Of a stretch of DNA of 64,000 nucleotides, positions 27,301 to 37,819 are shown piece by piece; the stretch's first letter is position 1; every line of letters starts with the position of its first letter. The notes under the pieces are model-generated. The model searched no databases and was not told where the DNA came from. It saw only the letters and a list, made by a program, of their open reading frames with translations. Source of the DNA: Bradysia coprophila (lineage: Eukaryota; Arthropoda; Insecta; Diptera; Sciaridae). The position numbers and the translations under genes are program-made. The stretch is taken from assembly GCF_014529535.1 (NCBI RefSeq), contig NW_023503409.1, positions 7,688,390-7,752,389 on the forward strand, read 5' to 3'.

Positions 27301-30300
27301 GGGGTACAAATTCACCTGCTTGTGGAATTATTTTTTTAAAATTCAAATGAAAATACGAATACGAATTCTTAAAATCTCCTAAAATTTCTTAAAAAATAGG
27401 TTTGAATTTCTCAAATTCTTAAATTTCCAAATTTAAGACTTTAAGAAACTCAAGGAATTGCTTAAGCTATTTTATCGTATTTTAAGAATTAAAGTCTCAA
27501 AAATAGGACCTACCATCAAGCTACCGTATTTCGTTATCATTTTATCAATTAAAAGTGGGAGGTGGGAGATTGTTATGACATCTCAAGTTACATAAAATTC
27601 AAATCAAGCAATGCACTGCTGGCAATTAAGAGAAGATTCAAACGTGAAAACCTAAAGGAAAATTTGTATGGAGTTATACCAGTGTCTACATCTTCCGATA
27701 CACTTATATACTAATCTGTCAATCCACTGTATTGCCTGCAGTGTGTTGCATCAACCGTAACACATCTACAAATTTTATTTAAAAAAAAAAAACTTTTCAT
27801 GAATCCAGAATTTAAATAATGAAGGAAACTTTTCGGTATAAACAGCAAAGCGGCTCTAATTACCTGCACAAGAAAACATTCATTCAACTGTTCGTATAGT
27901 GGATAGTTTCGTCTATTACGCGGCGAGATATATGGTGTGTATTCTGACTATTCTTTTTTTAGCATCAGATTACGTTGAGAAAAACTACATTAAAGTAACA
28001 AAAAGAAATATTTATTACCAGATACACTTTGTAGAGAGCGCGGCAATAAATATAATTAATAATTAACACATGTTCGGCCATAAAAATGTATTTCTTTTTC
28101 GTTTTTTTTTCTTCTTTCTTCTTTTTTAAACCGACCATTTCTAGTCAGATCATAAGACATGATTTTTCTGGCGAGTTAAGAATAGAATTTGCAAAGTAAA
28201 ACAATCTGTCCGAACCGAATCGATTGATCTCACCAGTTGATGATTTATAAAGTTAGTTTTTTTTTTCGCATCCATTTTGCTCGTTTGCCATTAACGGTAA
28301 TATAATTATTTATCTTAACTTAAATCAATTCAATCGCATTACACCCAATAAATTTCGGTAAAAAATATTCGATTTTGTCTTGTATTATTGACTGGGCATC
28401 CTTAACCGTATGCATATGTTTATGATCTTTCTCTGCGCCAGCCACATATCATAACAACCAATACGTCAACGGATTTTGAAGCAACCCAGATCTATGACAC
28501 TGATAGCATCTAAAAATAAGTTCGAGGAAAAAAAATATTTATTTTTTTGTGGAAAGAAATACAAATGCAAACGATATTTAAGATTTGTTTATGCTTTCGT
28601 CTCGTTGATAACCTAAATAATTCACTGATGGATTTCGATATGAACGCAAACACATCACTAAACCATTTTTACGTTTGATGCATTTCACATGTCAACAGTA
28701 TACATTTCGTGGGCAAAAGGTAGTGATGTAGTTTATATAATACCTATTCAGTTAGAGGTAGCGCTTCGTCGTGTCTCTGTTACATAGAAATTGGAGATTA
28801 TAGGTTATTATTTACGCGCCCACAGTTGCGATAACCTTGATACTAATCTGAAACTAACAGAAATAGCAAATTTTGGAGATCAATTATAAGTATCACCTAC
28901 GCACTTCCAGCATGAGTGGTACTCTAAATAGAGTATTGAGAGTATTGAACTGCACTGTACAAAAAAAATGTGGAAAAATTGTCTTAATGACAGCTGGCAC
29001 TACGATCACACATATGCTTGCAGTGCGTTGGTATCACGTGTTACCGTTCAGAGAAAATTTAAGTTGTGTCCATATGCTAAATATGTCCAATGTTGCATCA
29101 CGTAACCAGTGCGGCCCCGGAACACAGTGATGACTATCTGTGGTCTTTGAAGAACAGATGTAGTCGACCAATATGTCGGTCGTGGGTATTATTTCGCAAG
29201 CTATGGACGGAGACAAAAATAGTTTAAGTTATTGATTGAGGTCTTATAGTTGCAATCGATGAAATCTATCTCTCTAGAGCAAAACGGCTAGTAGTAATTT
29301 CGCGCTGTATGGGCGCGAAATTACACTATTAAAGTAGGAATCTCGCGCCACGCGAAATTCCCACTTTATTAGTGTAATTTCGCGCCCATAAGGAATTTCT
29401 TGCTGGTAGGAATCTCGCAACGTCTCAGTTGCGATGCAGGCATCCTAACATTTTGTAAAAGGAAAATCCACTTTTTCTGAGTAAGGATACCGGTATCCTT
29501 GATGCAAAATATGTGTATCTCAGTTGGGATACCGGTATCCTAACGTTTTGTAAAAGGAAAATCCACACTTTCTATGACGGGATACCGGTATCCTTGATAC
29601 AAAGCTCTAGGGTGTTAGAATAAATTCGCATCTCCAAAATTTATGTGCCTGATACTCAACTGAATCTACCGCCAATTTATCGCCAGGTACTCGTGAAAAT
29701 TCTCTAAATCAAGTTAGCCATTGAAAAATGTATGGGCGCGAAATTCCACTATAATATGTGTAATCTCGCGCGGCTCGAAATTACTCGTTACCAGCAAAAC
29801 TGTTTATCTCGAAATATAGACCGCAGGCCAAATTACACTACACATCGTATGCCTAATAAAGCACTTTTCAGTGGGTTTTATGGAAGTTAAGTGTGACGAT
29901 TTAGCACATTATCATGCTGAGTTGCATATTTTCTTGATGGTAATTTTGTTTTAATTGTCGAGCATTTTACAAATGAGTTGTGTGTAGCCCGAGCGGCTTT
30001 TTAGCCCCGTACGAAGTACGAAGGGGCTTATAGGATTACGATGCCGTGTGTAATTGATGGAATTCGAAGCAGACGGTAAGGGCAAAGTGTTTGCCTATGT
30101 TTATAGATGACGAATCCGCAATAAAAATTTGGGCCGTCTGTCCGTCTGTCCGTCTGTCCGTCTGTCCGTCTGTCCGTCTGTCCGTCTGTCCGTCTGGTCG
30201 ATATCTTGAGTAAATCAAATCCGATTTCAAAAAAAAAAAAAATCCCTGAAAGATAGTCAAAATAGTGAGGCTAAGTTCGAAGATGGGCATATTCGGGTCG

Positions 30301-33300
30301 GCCCTTCGTGAGTTAGGGCCACCTAAGTGATTTAAGGTCTTTTGGTGATATTTATGGCAAAATAAACGATGGAAAGGTAAATGACACGGCAAATGATAGG
30401 TATTGTCAATACCAATCCAGGAAAAAAAAGTTTTTTAAAATCGGGTGAGTGGACCGTGAGTTAGGGCCTTAGAAGTGAAAAGCTACTAGGGCCCTATGTG
30501 TATTTTACATAGAACTCAAGTAAATTTCATCCGTTTTTCGTAATTTTTGTTTCATTTGAAAGATAATCGAACACCGAATAGAATGTTGTTGCAAAAAAAA
30601 ATTAAATTTGGGTCCTTGGACTAAGGCCGCTACTAGGGCCCTATGTGTATTTTACATATAACTCGAGCAAATTTCATCCGTTTTTCGTAATTTTTGGTTC
30701 ATTTGGAAGGTAATCAAAGGCCGAATAGAATGTTGTTGAAAAAAAATTAAATTTGGGTCCTCGGACTAAGGCCGCTACTAGGGCCCTATGTGTATTTTAC
30801 ATATAACTCGAGCAAATTTCATCCGTTTTTCGTAATTCATTGTTTTTGTTTCATTTGGAAGGTAATCAAAGGCCGAATAGAATGTTGTTGAAAAAAATTA
30901 AATTTGGGTCCTCGGACTAAGGCCGCTACTAGGGCCCTATGCGTATTTTACATACAACTCGAGTAAATTTAATCCGTTTTTCGTAATTTTTGTTTCATTT
31001 GGAAGGTAATCAAAGGCCGAATAGAATGTTGTTGAAAAAAAAAAAAAAAAAATTGGGTTCTCGGACTACGGCCGCTACTAGGGCCCTATGTGTATTTTAC
31101 ATATAGCTCGAGCAAATTTCATCCGTTTTTCGTAATTTTTGTTTCATTTGGAAGGTAATCAAAGGCCGAATAGAATGTTGTTGAAAAAAAATTAAATTTG
31201 GGTCCTCGGACTAAGGCCGCTACTAGGGCCCTATGTGTATTTTACATAAAACTGGAGCAAATTTCATCCGTTTTTCGTATTTTTTGTTTCATTTGGAAGG
31301 TAATCAAAGGCCGAATAGAATGTTGTTGAAAAAAAAAATTAAATTTGGGTCCTCGGACTAAGGCCGTTACTAGGGCCCTATGTGTATTTTACATATAACT
31401 CGAGCAAATTTCATCCGTTTTTCGTAATTTTTGTTTCATTTGGAAGGTAATCAAAGGCCGAATAGAATGTTGTTGAAAAAAAAAATTAAATTTGGGTCTC
31501 GGACTAAGGCCGCTACTAGGGCCCTATGCGTATTTTACATACAACTCGAGTAAATTTCATCCGTTTTTCGTAATTTTTGTTTCAATTGAAAGATAATCGA
31601 ACACCGAATAGAATGTTGTTGAAAAAAAAAATTAAATTTGGGTCCTTGGACTAAGGCCGTTACTAGGGCCCTATGTGTATTTTACATATAACTCGAGCAA
31701 ATTTCATCCGTTTTTCGTATTTTTTGTTTCATTTGGAAGGTAATCAAAGGCCGAATAGAATGTAGTTGAAAAAAAAATTGGATCCTCGTACTAAGGCCGA
31801 TACTAGGCCCTATGTGTATTTATACTCAATAAATTAAAATTTTAGGGCTATTTGAAATTTTTGTTTTATTTGAAAGGAACGTCGTACGGGGCTTCGTAAT
31901 TGCGCTATGCGCAATTTCTAAGATGTACACATTACATAATAATTTTACTTTAACTACTTTAACCGGCGCATAGGCTTACGGTCAAAGTAGGGTGACAGAC
32001 GCACTAGGGTCACGTACGCAATAGATATACGGGTTTGTACGGGGCTCAGTCGCAGCAAACGCTCCGACTGTTCTGATGGCTCGTTTTGAACCAGTCTAGT
32101 CCTCATAATCATTATAGTGATATGTGTGCCGACCGCCTTGGAAAATGACTTCATCTTTGTATGCCACTTGTATGTATATTTCATCAGGAGACGTTCTAAA
32201 TTCCGCCATTCAAGAAAACCTAAAAATTATTCGAATCAGCAAAACTACATCACTTAAAACTGAGTAGAGTTTCAATACAAATTTAAATATTTCTGCGACC
32301 TATTATTCATCTGTATCTTAAACTTGCAGACAATAAACAAACATTCTATTTTAGGATATCAACATTTTGTATTATTATCTTTCGGAGTCACAGTAATCCT
32401 CAACATGCTTCATTTATTTGCACTAAAGGAAACAGTTCCTCCCCGTTACATAAACATTTCATTTTTACGTAAAGAAATATTCTTCTTTGTTTTTACTTCA
32501 CATAAATTTGATTTATGTGTACCACAAAGCTCAGTGCTATAATTTCATTTGGTTCTGTTCTCATTTCAGGAAGAGCTGGAAAAGTGTGATGCATTTGTAA
32601 TCGTCTATTCAGTGGTGGACAAAGCTTCATTTACACATGCCGAGCAGCTAATGGTTTCGTTTCAAGACATGGACTTAATTCGAACTAGACCGGTGATTTT
32701 AGTTGCAAACAAAATTGATTTGGCTCGATCGAGAGCTGTGTCTTCCCAAGGTATGTGCTTTCCTATCATTTGTGTATAACAAATCTTTTGTTAAATGAAA
32801 AGAGTTTGTACCAGAAAATACTTGAAACATGAGAGTAACTCAATTACTGATTATAAAAGGTTCAATCCCTAGAGGTAGTACACGCTAATTCATACCTAAG
32901 CTATTAATCTTCTTGATTTCCTGCTGCTGAAATATTTCGTTCACTTATTTCATATGTTACGTACGGTCCCATTTACATTTTGATATAAACAAAACGATGT
33001 GATATATACCCATCATTCGAAATGCCTTAAACCACTTTAATTTCGATTCTCTTACACATATGCTACGCTCAAGTACAATTTTAATTAATTTCCCTCTTAA
33101 TTTCATATTCCAATACATCATTTCGTCTTCGTTGAACCCATAAATCGTTTACGCTTTTTGTAGGTGGTTTTCAGCAGTAAGTACATTCAGTACAATTATA
33201 TAGTTAATGATACGACGGCACGGCCTATGAATTTGTGGAGCAGAGAAAGAATGGAAGCATACATACACACACAAATTTCTGCATATTTTAATTGTGCCAT

Positions 33301-36029
33301 TTCCGAGAGACCATTCCATTTCTAAAAATATATTTAACTTTCTACGACTTTGTTCTACACAACCATAATAATAATTGAATTCATGAAATTTTCAGATGGA
33401 CGTTGTTTAGCCTGCACGTTCCGTGCAAAATTTATTGAAGTGTCAGTTGGAATTAATCACAACGTGGATGAATTGCTGGCTGGTACTCTAACACAAATTA
33501 GGCTAAAAAAGGAAAATAATATTTTACAGGTATGAAAATCCATATTCAAGTGTTCTCGCTTTTTTCCGTCGTCGTCGTCTTCTTCTTCTTCTTCTTCTGT
33601 ATAATTCGGTTTGTTTAAATAACACATTAGAAACGGAATGGGAGAAGGGGACTTTATATACTTTGCCTTTCAAATTCCGTTTGAATCACACCACGTTCGC
33701 TCTCTTATTTCCCATTTTCCCTTTTTTTCCGTATGATATAAAAAATGCAGATGGTAAAGGACTAAATATGGGTGTAATATTCGGTATTTTAGGTGATATC
33801 TGTCTCAGTGTTATTAGTGTAGCTTATGAGTACACTTTCTTTTATTCGAAATATGCCGGAAATTATGCTTTTTATTCACATTTGCAAATATTATGTTTGC
33901 TTTTCCACATGATCGTTAAAGAAAGTGGCATGGTTTCAACCGAGCATATTGTTCTGATTATACCATACGTATGTTATGCCTATCGTTTTCGTACGTTTTA
34001 TCATTTGCATAAATGAGCATTTTGTTTGCGATGAAAGAAGAAAATGAAAATTTGTTTTGAACACATGAAGCGGCAACAGAATAATGTTCCTCATCAAATA
34101 TACTGAATCGCATTAATTTTTGGTCGATAAGAGAAATTTCACCTGAATGAAGAATTTTTGTATTGAAACGATATATGTCTGCAAAAGGAATGGATATTGT
34201 ATATCGACGTAAAACATGTTTTGTTTTTGTATATGAACATAGGAAGGATGCTGTTTGCATCTTAAACTACGGTTTTTCCTTCTATTTTATAAATTTAAGT
34301 TTAATTATAAATATTAGACAGCAAAGTCCAAAGTTTATGAAGACTGACGGTACTGCAAACTCCCAGCGAATTACAAAAAAAATACGACACCCAACTTTCC
34401 GGTGAATTTACTATCATTTCAACCAATACCAACCAATTACAACAAATTTTTCGTATGTGTAGTGTATCGATATGATGGTTCGGAAGATTCGCTTACTCAC
34501 GTGGGGGAAGTTTGCGTCCAGAGCCGAAGGCGACGGAATAATCCCCAGAGTGAGTAAGCAAATTTTCCCGCAGGGAACGTGACATACTATCACATTCTAT
34601 CGTCCAGAAAGGACTTTTTCATAGTTACAAACAGTGATGTAACGTGCACTTTACCGCGCGCTGGTATGTAATAGTATATTACTTCCGAGGTTCCAAGTTG
34701 TGTATTTGATAAGTGGGGTGTTACAGCCCGACCCGAAGGGGAGGGCTGTATTCCCCACTTGTCAAATAACAACTTGGAACCTCGTAAGTACAATGCTTTA
34801 CGTGATTAGGCAATGTAAATGAAAATGAAACATGCCGTAACACATAAAATAAATTGACCTTTAACTAAGTTCACGTGAAATTGTGTCTGTATTTGTCAAA
34901 ATGTAACAGCATCTTACTTTTTGGAATAGATGTCGATTAAGCATCTAAGCCGATAGATAAAATTTTAGCACAACATCTTCTATCGAGCGACTTTACTGCG
35001 AAAAACTGTGCACGCAGAAAGTCGTCGAACATGTGAACAATAGAGTCGCAAACAATATCACAATATAAGCTCTTCTATTGTTTACGATTATATTGATCTA
35101 TTTTTCACATGTTCGATGACTTTCTGCGTACACGGCAGTCACAACATTACAAGGGACAAATATTTCGTGTGAATTTTGGTGTTCCGAGGCGTAGCCGAAA
35201 GTGAATAAAAATACTCGGAAGCGTGACTTTCTATTTTTATCCAGAGTTTTACAAAGGATTTTGCATGCGTAAGGTGTCGAAAGAAATGAATAAATGATAT
35301 AAATATCGTTTAGAAGCTCGTAGAGGAAGACATTTGTTTTTAGAGATGAGCGGGTCAAGGATATTCGAAACCCGACCGACCCGAATTAAATTATTGAAGC
35401 CAGATAACTCAAAAGCCAGGTAAAATTAAATCCGGTCGGGGTTGTTTTTACCAAGTTCCGGTAACCCACTCATCTCTATTTTTTTTGATTGAGGACAGAA
35501 AGAAGAGGAAGATTTCAATTAGACACCGGCAGTCAAAGTCAATGCGAGTGACGTACAGTCAGCTGAAGGTTAGAGGCATTTCTAACTAGGATATGGTAAA
35601 AAAAAATCCCTATAGTGTACAGTTCGGAATCTGTCAGCAAGGGAAGTCTCCATGTCTTTTGTGAGCTTTTTTATAGGAAGAAAAAGCAGTGGGAGAAGTA
35701 TTTGATATTGAATTAAGCAAAAAAAAATATATTCATTCGCATTCCATATATTACAATGTCCTTTTATATTTAGTGTTGATGATATTTGATATAATGTAAC
35801 CTACGCACGTATAAATCTACCTACTACGAACATAGCTCCTCTTCCTATATATATTTATCGTTTTTCTTCTTCTTCGTTTTAACAGGGTTCGCGTGAAAAT
35901 TCGCCGGCACATTGGTATAAAAGCCGAGGAGTCGTGCGGGCCAGCATGAAAGCTCGTCAAATGATCACATGGATATTGGGAAAAGAGGATTCCAAGTTTA
36001 AAAATTGTGAAAACTTACAAGTTTTGTGA
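3802..36029 (+). CDS. RGK-family (Rad/Gem/Kir-like) small GTPase, 5' partial
   Basis: Six exons join in frame: 3802-3912, 21360-21581, 24167-24252, 32570-32750, 33396-33529 and 35886-36029, all GT-AG, giving about 292 codons; upstream exons are missing. RGK proteins are Ras-related, act at the plasma membrane, bind calcium-channel beta subunits and calmodulin, and lack a lipidation motif. Visible here are a basic Ser/Arg stretch (FRRRRSRSNSLAP) before the G domain, a P-loop GAPEVGKN, a degenerate switch II region without DTAGQ, the strand CDAFVIVYSVVDKASF, the NKID guanine-specificity motif, and KFIEVSVGINHNVDELL in place of Ras ETSA. It ends with the RGK signature tail, KFKNCENLQVL. The P-loop residue that is normally Ser/Thr is Asn. 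The largest intron is 17.4 kb. Exon 3 to exon 4 (24252/32570) is a short join in switch II, so an extra small exon cannot be excluded. The match to a particular insect RGK paralog was not determined. Confidence 0.9.
3913..6311 (+). other. RGK intron 1, first part
   Basis: AT-rich intron sequence with no exon that could be supported. Open frames near 4120 and 5991 are short, lack recognisable domains and lie in low-complexity sequence. Confidence 0.5.
6312..6446. mobile_element. hAT-like MITE of 135 bp
   Basis: Ends are CAGTACCGGACTGGC and its imperfect inverse GCCATTCCGGGCCTG, with CCCATCGGG motifs just inside each end. An exact 8-bp duplication CAATGTTT flanks it (6304-6311 and 6447-6454). 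The CAG start and 8-bp duplication fit the hAT superfamily. It is GC-richer than the surrounding intron. Confidence 0.92.
7894..8012. mobile_element. Palindromic MITE with GC-rich loop
   Basis: Arms TCTACCTTGGTGTATATTTC and its inverse flank a short loop, ACGAGCGCCAGCGAGTG. The whole 119 bp folds into one hairpin. It is inserted in the satellite-bearing element, between its last internal unit and its right end. Confidence 0.75.
8018..8517. mobile_element. Element with 33-bp perfect terminal inverted repeats and tRNA-like core
   Basis: Bases from about 8021 (TTATCTCCTGCAAGCTGATA) are repeated inverted and perfectly to about 8516, 33 bp in all. The interior carries a tRNA-like stretch at 8293-8352. 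Target duplication is unclear; ATGT occurs on both sides. It lies inside the satellite-bearing copy at 7029-8780. Confidence 0.75.
8293..8352 (+). repeat. tRNA-derived (SINE-like) region with A and B boxes
   Basis: TGGCGTAGTGG matches the Pol III A box consensus TRGCNNAGYGG exactly, and TGTTCGCTTCC, about 42 bases downstream, matches the B box GGTTCGANTCC at 9 of 11 positions. A clean tRNA cloverleaf was not established, so this is read as a tRNA-derived pseudogene or SINE head and not a functional tRNA. Confidence 0.5.
8786..10104. other. RGK intron 1, no gene seen
   Basis: AT-rich sequence with poly-T and poly-A runs. Short open frames near 9074 and 9834 (minus) have no recognisable domain. 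Nothing else could be supported. Confidence 0.5.
10105..10526. mobile_element. AT-rich palindromic MITE made of TTATAAGT words
   Basis: About 422 bp. The ends TAGACAGTTTGCGCAA and the inverse TTGCGCAAACTGTCTA bound arms of about 190 bp that consist almost wholly of repeated ACTTATAAC and GTTATAAGT words. A roughly 30-bp spacer around 10310-10340 separates the arms. No confident target duplication. Confidence 0.85.
10656..12058. mobile_element. 1.4-kb foldback element with about 658-bp arms
   Basis: Left arm about 10656-11313 and right arm about 11399-12058 are near-identical inverted copies, starting CACGGTTGGTTTGAAACGAG. The spacer is about 85 bp. ACTG flanks both ends (10652-10655 and 12059-12062), a possible 4-bp target duplication. 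Open frames in the arms mirror each other and have no recognisable domain. A transcript across it would form a long hairpin RNA. Confidence 0.88.
12063..15950. other. RGK intron 1, unique AT-rich part
   Basis: No exon, RNA gene or delimited element could be supported. The sequence is AT-rich with scattered short inverted repeats. Open frames near 12236, 12961, 13723 and 15062 are short and low complexity. Confidence 0.45.
16090..16720. repeat. Dispersed repeats shared with 59280-59540 and 62720-62850
   Basis: CATTTTTCTCTCTTTTACGC and the CTGGGCTCGATGGGTG region recur in related form at 59280-59540. The part around GTGTGAGAGACAAAATTGAA (16560-16650) recurs at 62740-62820. These are diverged interspersed repeats. 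The 143-codon open frame here is read as chance. Confidence 0.6.
16721..19260. other. RGK intron 1, diverged repeats only
   Basis: Bases 18740-18920 contain text resembling the lead of the satellite-bearing family (GAGGTTAAGTTCGAAGATGG). Around 19010-19045 is a GC-rich hairpin tip, GCCAGAGCGAAGCGAGGGCT. No gene was recognised. Confidence 0.45.
19285..19450. repeat. Dispersed repeat, copy also at 53640-53800
   Basis: GTAACTTTAAGAATTCGTAAC and ACTGTCAAG(C/T)TACGAA occur in the same order at both loci, with about 60 bp between them. Probably a short MITE with inverted ends (TCGTAACTT and its inverse). Confidence 0.6.
19451..21359. other. RGK intron 1, 3' part
   Basis: AT-rich, with a pyrimidine tract ending in TTTTTAG at 21359 that serves the second visible RGK exon. 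No other gene was supported. Confidence 0.5.
21671..22784. mobile_element. hAT-like foldback element with decamer-repeat arms
   Basis: 1114 bp. Terminal inverted repeats CAGGGCCTATTATTTGGGA are flanked by an exact 8-bp duplication CCTCCAAT (21663-21670 and 22785-22792). Subterminal blocks are strings of the words GGGAATATTTG and GGGAATTTTTG; they read as TTCCCAAATA in the outer blocks (21690-21785 and 22580-22775), and as the reverse in 22035-22225. Repetitive open frames here (FGNIWEYLGIFGN-like) are repeat artefacts. A second palindrome lies inside at 22319-22437. Confidence 0.93.
22319..22437. repeat. Palindrome nested in the hAT-like element
   Basis: GAATTTCGACTGACCGAAAT and its inverse flank a short spacer with its own inverted core, CTTTCTTATAT. 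It could be a separate MITE inserted in the larger element. Confidence 0.7.
22793..24166. other. RGK intron 2, 3' part
   Basis: Mostly unique AT-rich sequence. Bases 23660-23806 are a diverged, inverted member of the GCACTTCAAGCATGAGTGG repeat family (see 28901 and 52112). The acceptor TTTTTAG at 24166 is preceded by a long pyrimidine tract. Confidence 0.5.
24341..24366 (+). repeat. (AG)n microsatellite
   Basis: Thirteen uninterrupted AG dinucleotides, about 90 bases after an RGK donor site. Confidence 0.95.
25120..25162 (+). repeat. (CTAT)n-like microsatellite
   Basis: Imperfect CTAT/CTGT/CTAC tetranucleotide tract in the RGK intron. Confidence 0.8.
25696..26206 (-). CDS. Small secreted six-cysteine protein, nested in an RGK intron
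   Basis: Two exons: 26206-26049 and 25987-25696, with a 61-nt GT-AG intron. The joined frame is 149 residues. Residues 1-18 (MKFVFFTILAVFGVVAAV) are a clear signal peptide. A Ser/Thr/Asn-rich segment follows, then six cysteines at 57, 67, 78, 87, 99 and 121, and an acidic helical stretch rich in Glu and Leu. The last 22 residues (from about 128) are hydrophobic, which suggests a GPI-anchor signal or a single membrane anchor. The family is not recognised; similar small cysteine-patterned secreted proteins are common in insects. It lies wholly inside the 8.3-kb RGK intron on the opposite strand. The match of signal peptide, short canonical intron and phase makes a real gene likely, although expression is unproven. 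Confidence 0.78.
26207..28900. other. RGK intron 3, mid part
   Basis: AT-rich. Bases 27340-27520 are a run of degenerate TTCTTAAA and its inverse, similar in style to the arms of the hAT element at 37327. A minus-strand TATAAATAG occurs at 26482-26474, but it is about 270 bases before the start of the nested gene, so its role is unclear. Confidence 0.4.
28901..29026. mobile_element. MITE, GCACTT(C)CAGCATGAGTGG family
   Basis: Bounded by GCACTTCCAGCAT and the inverse ATGCTTGCAGTGC. It contains AGTGGTACTCTAAATAGAGT, also found at 52124-52145, and ATGACAGCTG near the right end. A better-preserved member is at 52112-52254. Confidence 0.7.
29278..29815. mobile_element. Inverted-repeat element with GGATACCGGTATCC tandem units
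   Basis: Outer parts share GTAATTTCG with GCGCGAAAT motifs in opposite orientations. Bases 29317-29390 form a hairpin around GCGCGAAATTACACTA. The centre (about 29440-29600) has two and a half units of about 105 bp carrying the perfect palindrome GGATACCGGTATCC and TTTTGTAAAAGGAAAATCCA. No coding capacity. Confidence 0.7.
30001..32086 (+). mobile_element. TAGCCCCG satellite-bearing element, copy 1
   Basis: Order of modules: start TTAGCCCCGTACGAAGTAC with AAGGGGCTTA forming a hairpin; a conserved lead; (GTCCGTCT)n at about 30134-30195; a lead ending in TTAGGGCC; nine to ten units of about 147 bp from 30480 to 31830, each with AGGGCCCTATGTGTATTTTA and ACTCGAGCAAATTTCATCCG; a right part with GTCGTACGGGGCTTCG; the perfect hairpin AATTGCGCTATGCGCAATT; and a tail ending GACTGTTCTGATGGCTCG. 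No transposase. Inverted relative to copy 2. Target duplication was not resolved; the superfamily is uncertain (Helitron-like or a TIR-type element). Confidence 0.85.
30134..30195 (+). repeat. (GTCCGTCT)n minisatellite
   Basis: About eight perfect copies of an 8-bp unit in the lead of the satellite-bearing element. The tract is much shorter in the copies at 7160 and 41840, so its length varies between copies. Confidence 0.95.
32087..32569. other. RGK intron 3, 3' end
   Basis: AT-rich intron ending in TTCATTTCAG before the exon at 32570. Nothing else could be supported. Confidence 0.5.
33530..34679. other. RGK intron 5, first part
   Basis: A TTC-rich microsatellite lies near 33575-33597. An open frame of 117 codons at 33663-34016 has two hydrophobic stretches, but no recognised domain or splice context. 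Bases 34475-34570 form a hairpin with a GC-rich tip around GAGCCGAAGGCGACGG. Confidence 0.45.
34680..34790. mobile_element. Palindromic MITE with GC-rich loop
   Basis: Arms CGAGGTTCCAAGTTGT and TATTTGATAAGTGGGG are inverted at 34750-34786. The loop is CAGCCCGACCCGAAGGGGAG. The whole 111 bp folds into one hairpin. Confidence 0.75.
34970..35130. repeat. Inverted repeat around TTCACATGTTCGA
   Basis: The stretch GCAGAAAGTCGTCGAACATG (from about 35012) is repeated inverted at about 35107-35130, with shared ATTGTTTACGA text between the arms. Probably a diverged MITE. Confidence 0.6.
35130..35290. repeat. GAGGCGTAGCCGA hairpin family, copy a
   Basis: Carries TTCCGAGGCGTAGCCGAAAG, TGACTTTCTATTTTTATCC and GCATGCGTAAGGTGTCGAAA. 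The same modules occur at 36400-36610 and 38570-38850. Confidence 0.65.
35341..35478. mobile_element. hAT-like MITE of 138 bp
   Basis: Ends TAGAGATGAGCGGGT and the inverse ACCCACTCATCTCTA. Flanking octamers TTTGTTTT and TTTTTTTT match at 7 of 8 positions, which is weak because of the T-run. The interior has CCCGACCGACCC and CCGGTCGGGG in inverted arrangement. Confidence 0.8.
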
Positions 36030-36136
36030 AAATTTGTTTGAAATTTTCTATGTAAACATAAAAGTAAAAACATTTTTTTTTTTCAAGTGGATGAATTAAA
36101 CAATAATTAGTCGTAATGTTTAACAGTTAAGTGACA

Positions 36137-36142
36137 AATAAA
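36137..36142 (+). terminator. Polyadenylation signal AATAAA of the RGK gene
   Basis: Canonical AATAAA 108 bases after the RGK stop at 36029. Confidence 0.6.
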
Positions 36143-36399
36143 ATTTATTTAAAACTTATATACATTATATCAAAATTGTGAAAAAAAATTATATTTAAAA
36201 AAAAATTGAAATGCAAAAATTAAAAAAAATGCTAGTTGGATTAAGCCAATTCAGAATACATAAATTATTAAATAAATTTTGTCTATTACAAAGCGCGATA
36301 TATGTGGCTCGATTGTTTTATTTTTGATTCTCCCTTACTACGGCATTCACAACTTTTCTTAAAAAATCTGACAATGAAACCATAGTATCTGCAGACAAT

Positions 36400-36610
36400 A
36401 GTTTTTTACATGCTACATGCGTCGAAAACCGTACTTTTCATGTTTGAAGCACGTCTTTCGACGCCCTCAGCATGTAAAATCCATTACATAACTCGGGATA
36501 AAAGTGAAAAGTCTCGTTTTCGTGTGTTTATTGACCTCGGCTTCGCCTTGGATCAACAAAATTCACACGAAAACTCACTTTTCATCTTTTTATCCCTAGT
36601 CATGTAAAAT
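36400..36610. repeat. GAGGCGTAGCCGA hairpin family, copy b
   Basis: ACATGCTACATGCGTCGAAA at the left, then GGGATAAAAGTGAAAAGTC, then TTTTCGTGTG in both orientations around the tip CTCGGCTTCGCC, and TTTTTATCCCTAGTCATGTA at the right. The unit is a long hairpin. Related copies are at 35130 and 38570. Confidence 0.7.
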
Positions 36611-37228
36611 ACTATTTTAGCGTATTAGATTCCAGAACTCGCAACAATTGCATTTACCTAGAAGCACGTTATATAAGCACATAACTCGGTAAAGAGACTC
36701 CATCTTCCACTCTTTTTTTACAGCAATGGATTGCATGAGCTAAGATTGCCATTTTCTTTTCCATCCTTCTTCATACATTTCTACACCAGTAAATAACAGT
36801 AAGTCATGGTTGTAAACGCTTAGATGGTCTCGCAGATCGCCACTTTTGATGTTACAAAAAAAAACACTCAAAATTCAATCATCACAGAACTTTCGATCGA
36901 AGAAAAATCTTTTTAAAATTTTAACTCACTACAAAAATGGCAATCGTTAACATCGATGAAAATAATCATCAATTTTGTTATACCTTCTGATTACAATGTG
37001 TTTGATGCAAAGTCGACTCCTTCAAGACCTTTAATCTGTCAGGACAGGCATATTAACAGTTTTACTATTCAAACTAATACTTCATTTGATCGAAGATTTT
37101 CAGAGATTGATTTCAGAAATCTTTTACTTCATTTCTTTTGAACATATTTTTGCTACATAAGACCTCATCAGTTAGAGCTTGTCATTTTTTCTTTCGTCCC
37201 GCAGTAGGAAGCATATAAATAACTATTG

Positions 37229-37310
37229 TTAACCTGTTGCAAACTGCTGTCATCTGTTATCGACAACGATAGCAAGAAAAGTGACAAGCTCTGACTGATG
37301 ATAATTTTGC
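37229..37310. mobile_element. Partial TTAACCTGT MITE
   Basis: TTAACCTGTTGCA followed by ATCTGTTATCGA and GACAAGCTCTGA resembles one end of the full-length elements at 45368 and 50420. The other end was not found. Confidence 0.5.
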
Positions 37311-37819
37311 AAACAATTATTAGAAACAGGCCCTATTTTTCGAAAACGCGTTTCGCAAATTTCTAAAAGTTTCTAAAATCTCTTAAATATCTAAACGAGC
37401 CATCAGAACAGTCGGAGCGTTTGCTGCGACTGAGCCCCGTACAAACCCGTATATCTATTGCGTACGTGACCCTAGTGCGTCTGTCACCCTACTTTGACCG
37501 TAAGCCTATGCGCCGGTTAAAGTAGTTAAAGTAAAATTATTATGTAATGTGTACATCTTAGAAATTGCGCATAGCGCAATTACGAAGCCCCGTACGACGT
37601 TCCTTTCAAATAAAACAAAACTTTCAAATAGCCCTAAAATTTTAATTTATTGAGTATAAATACACATAGGCCTAGTATCGGCCTCAGTCCGAGGATCCAA
37701 ATTTATTTTTTTTTCAACTACATTCTATTCGGCCTTTGATTACCTTCCAAATGAAACAAAAAATACGAAAAACGTATGAAATTTGCTCGAGTTATATGTA
37801 AAATACACCTAGGGCCCTA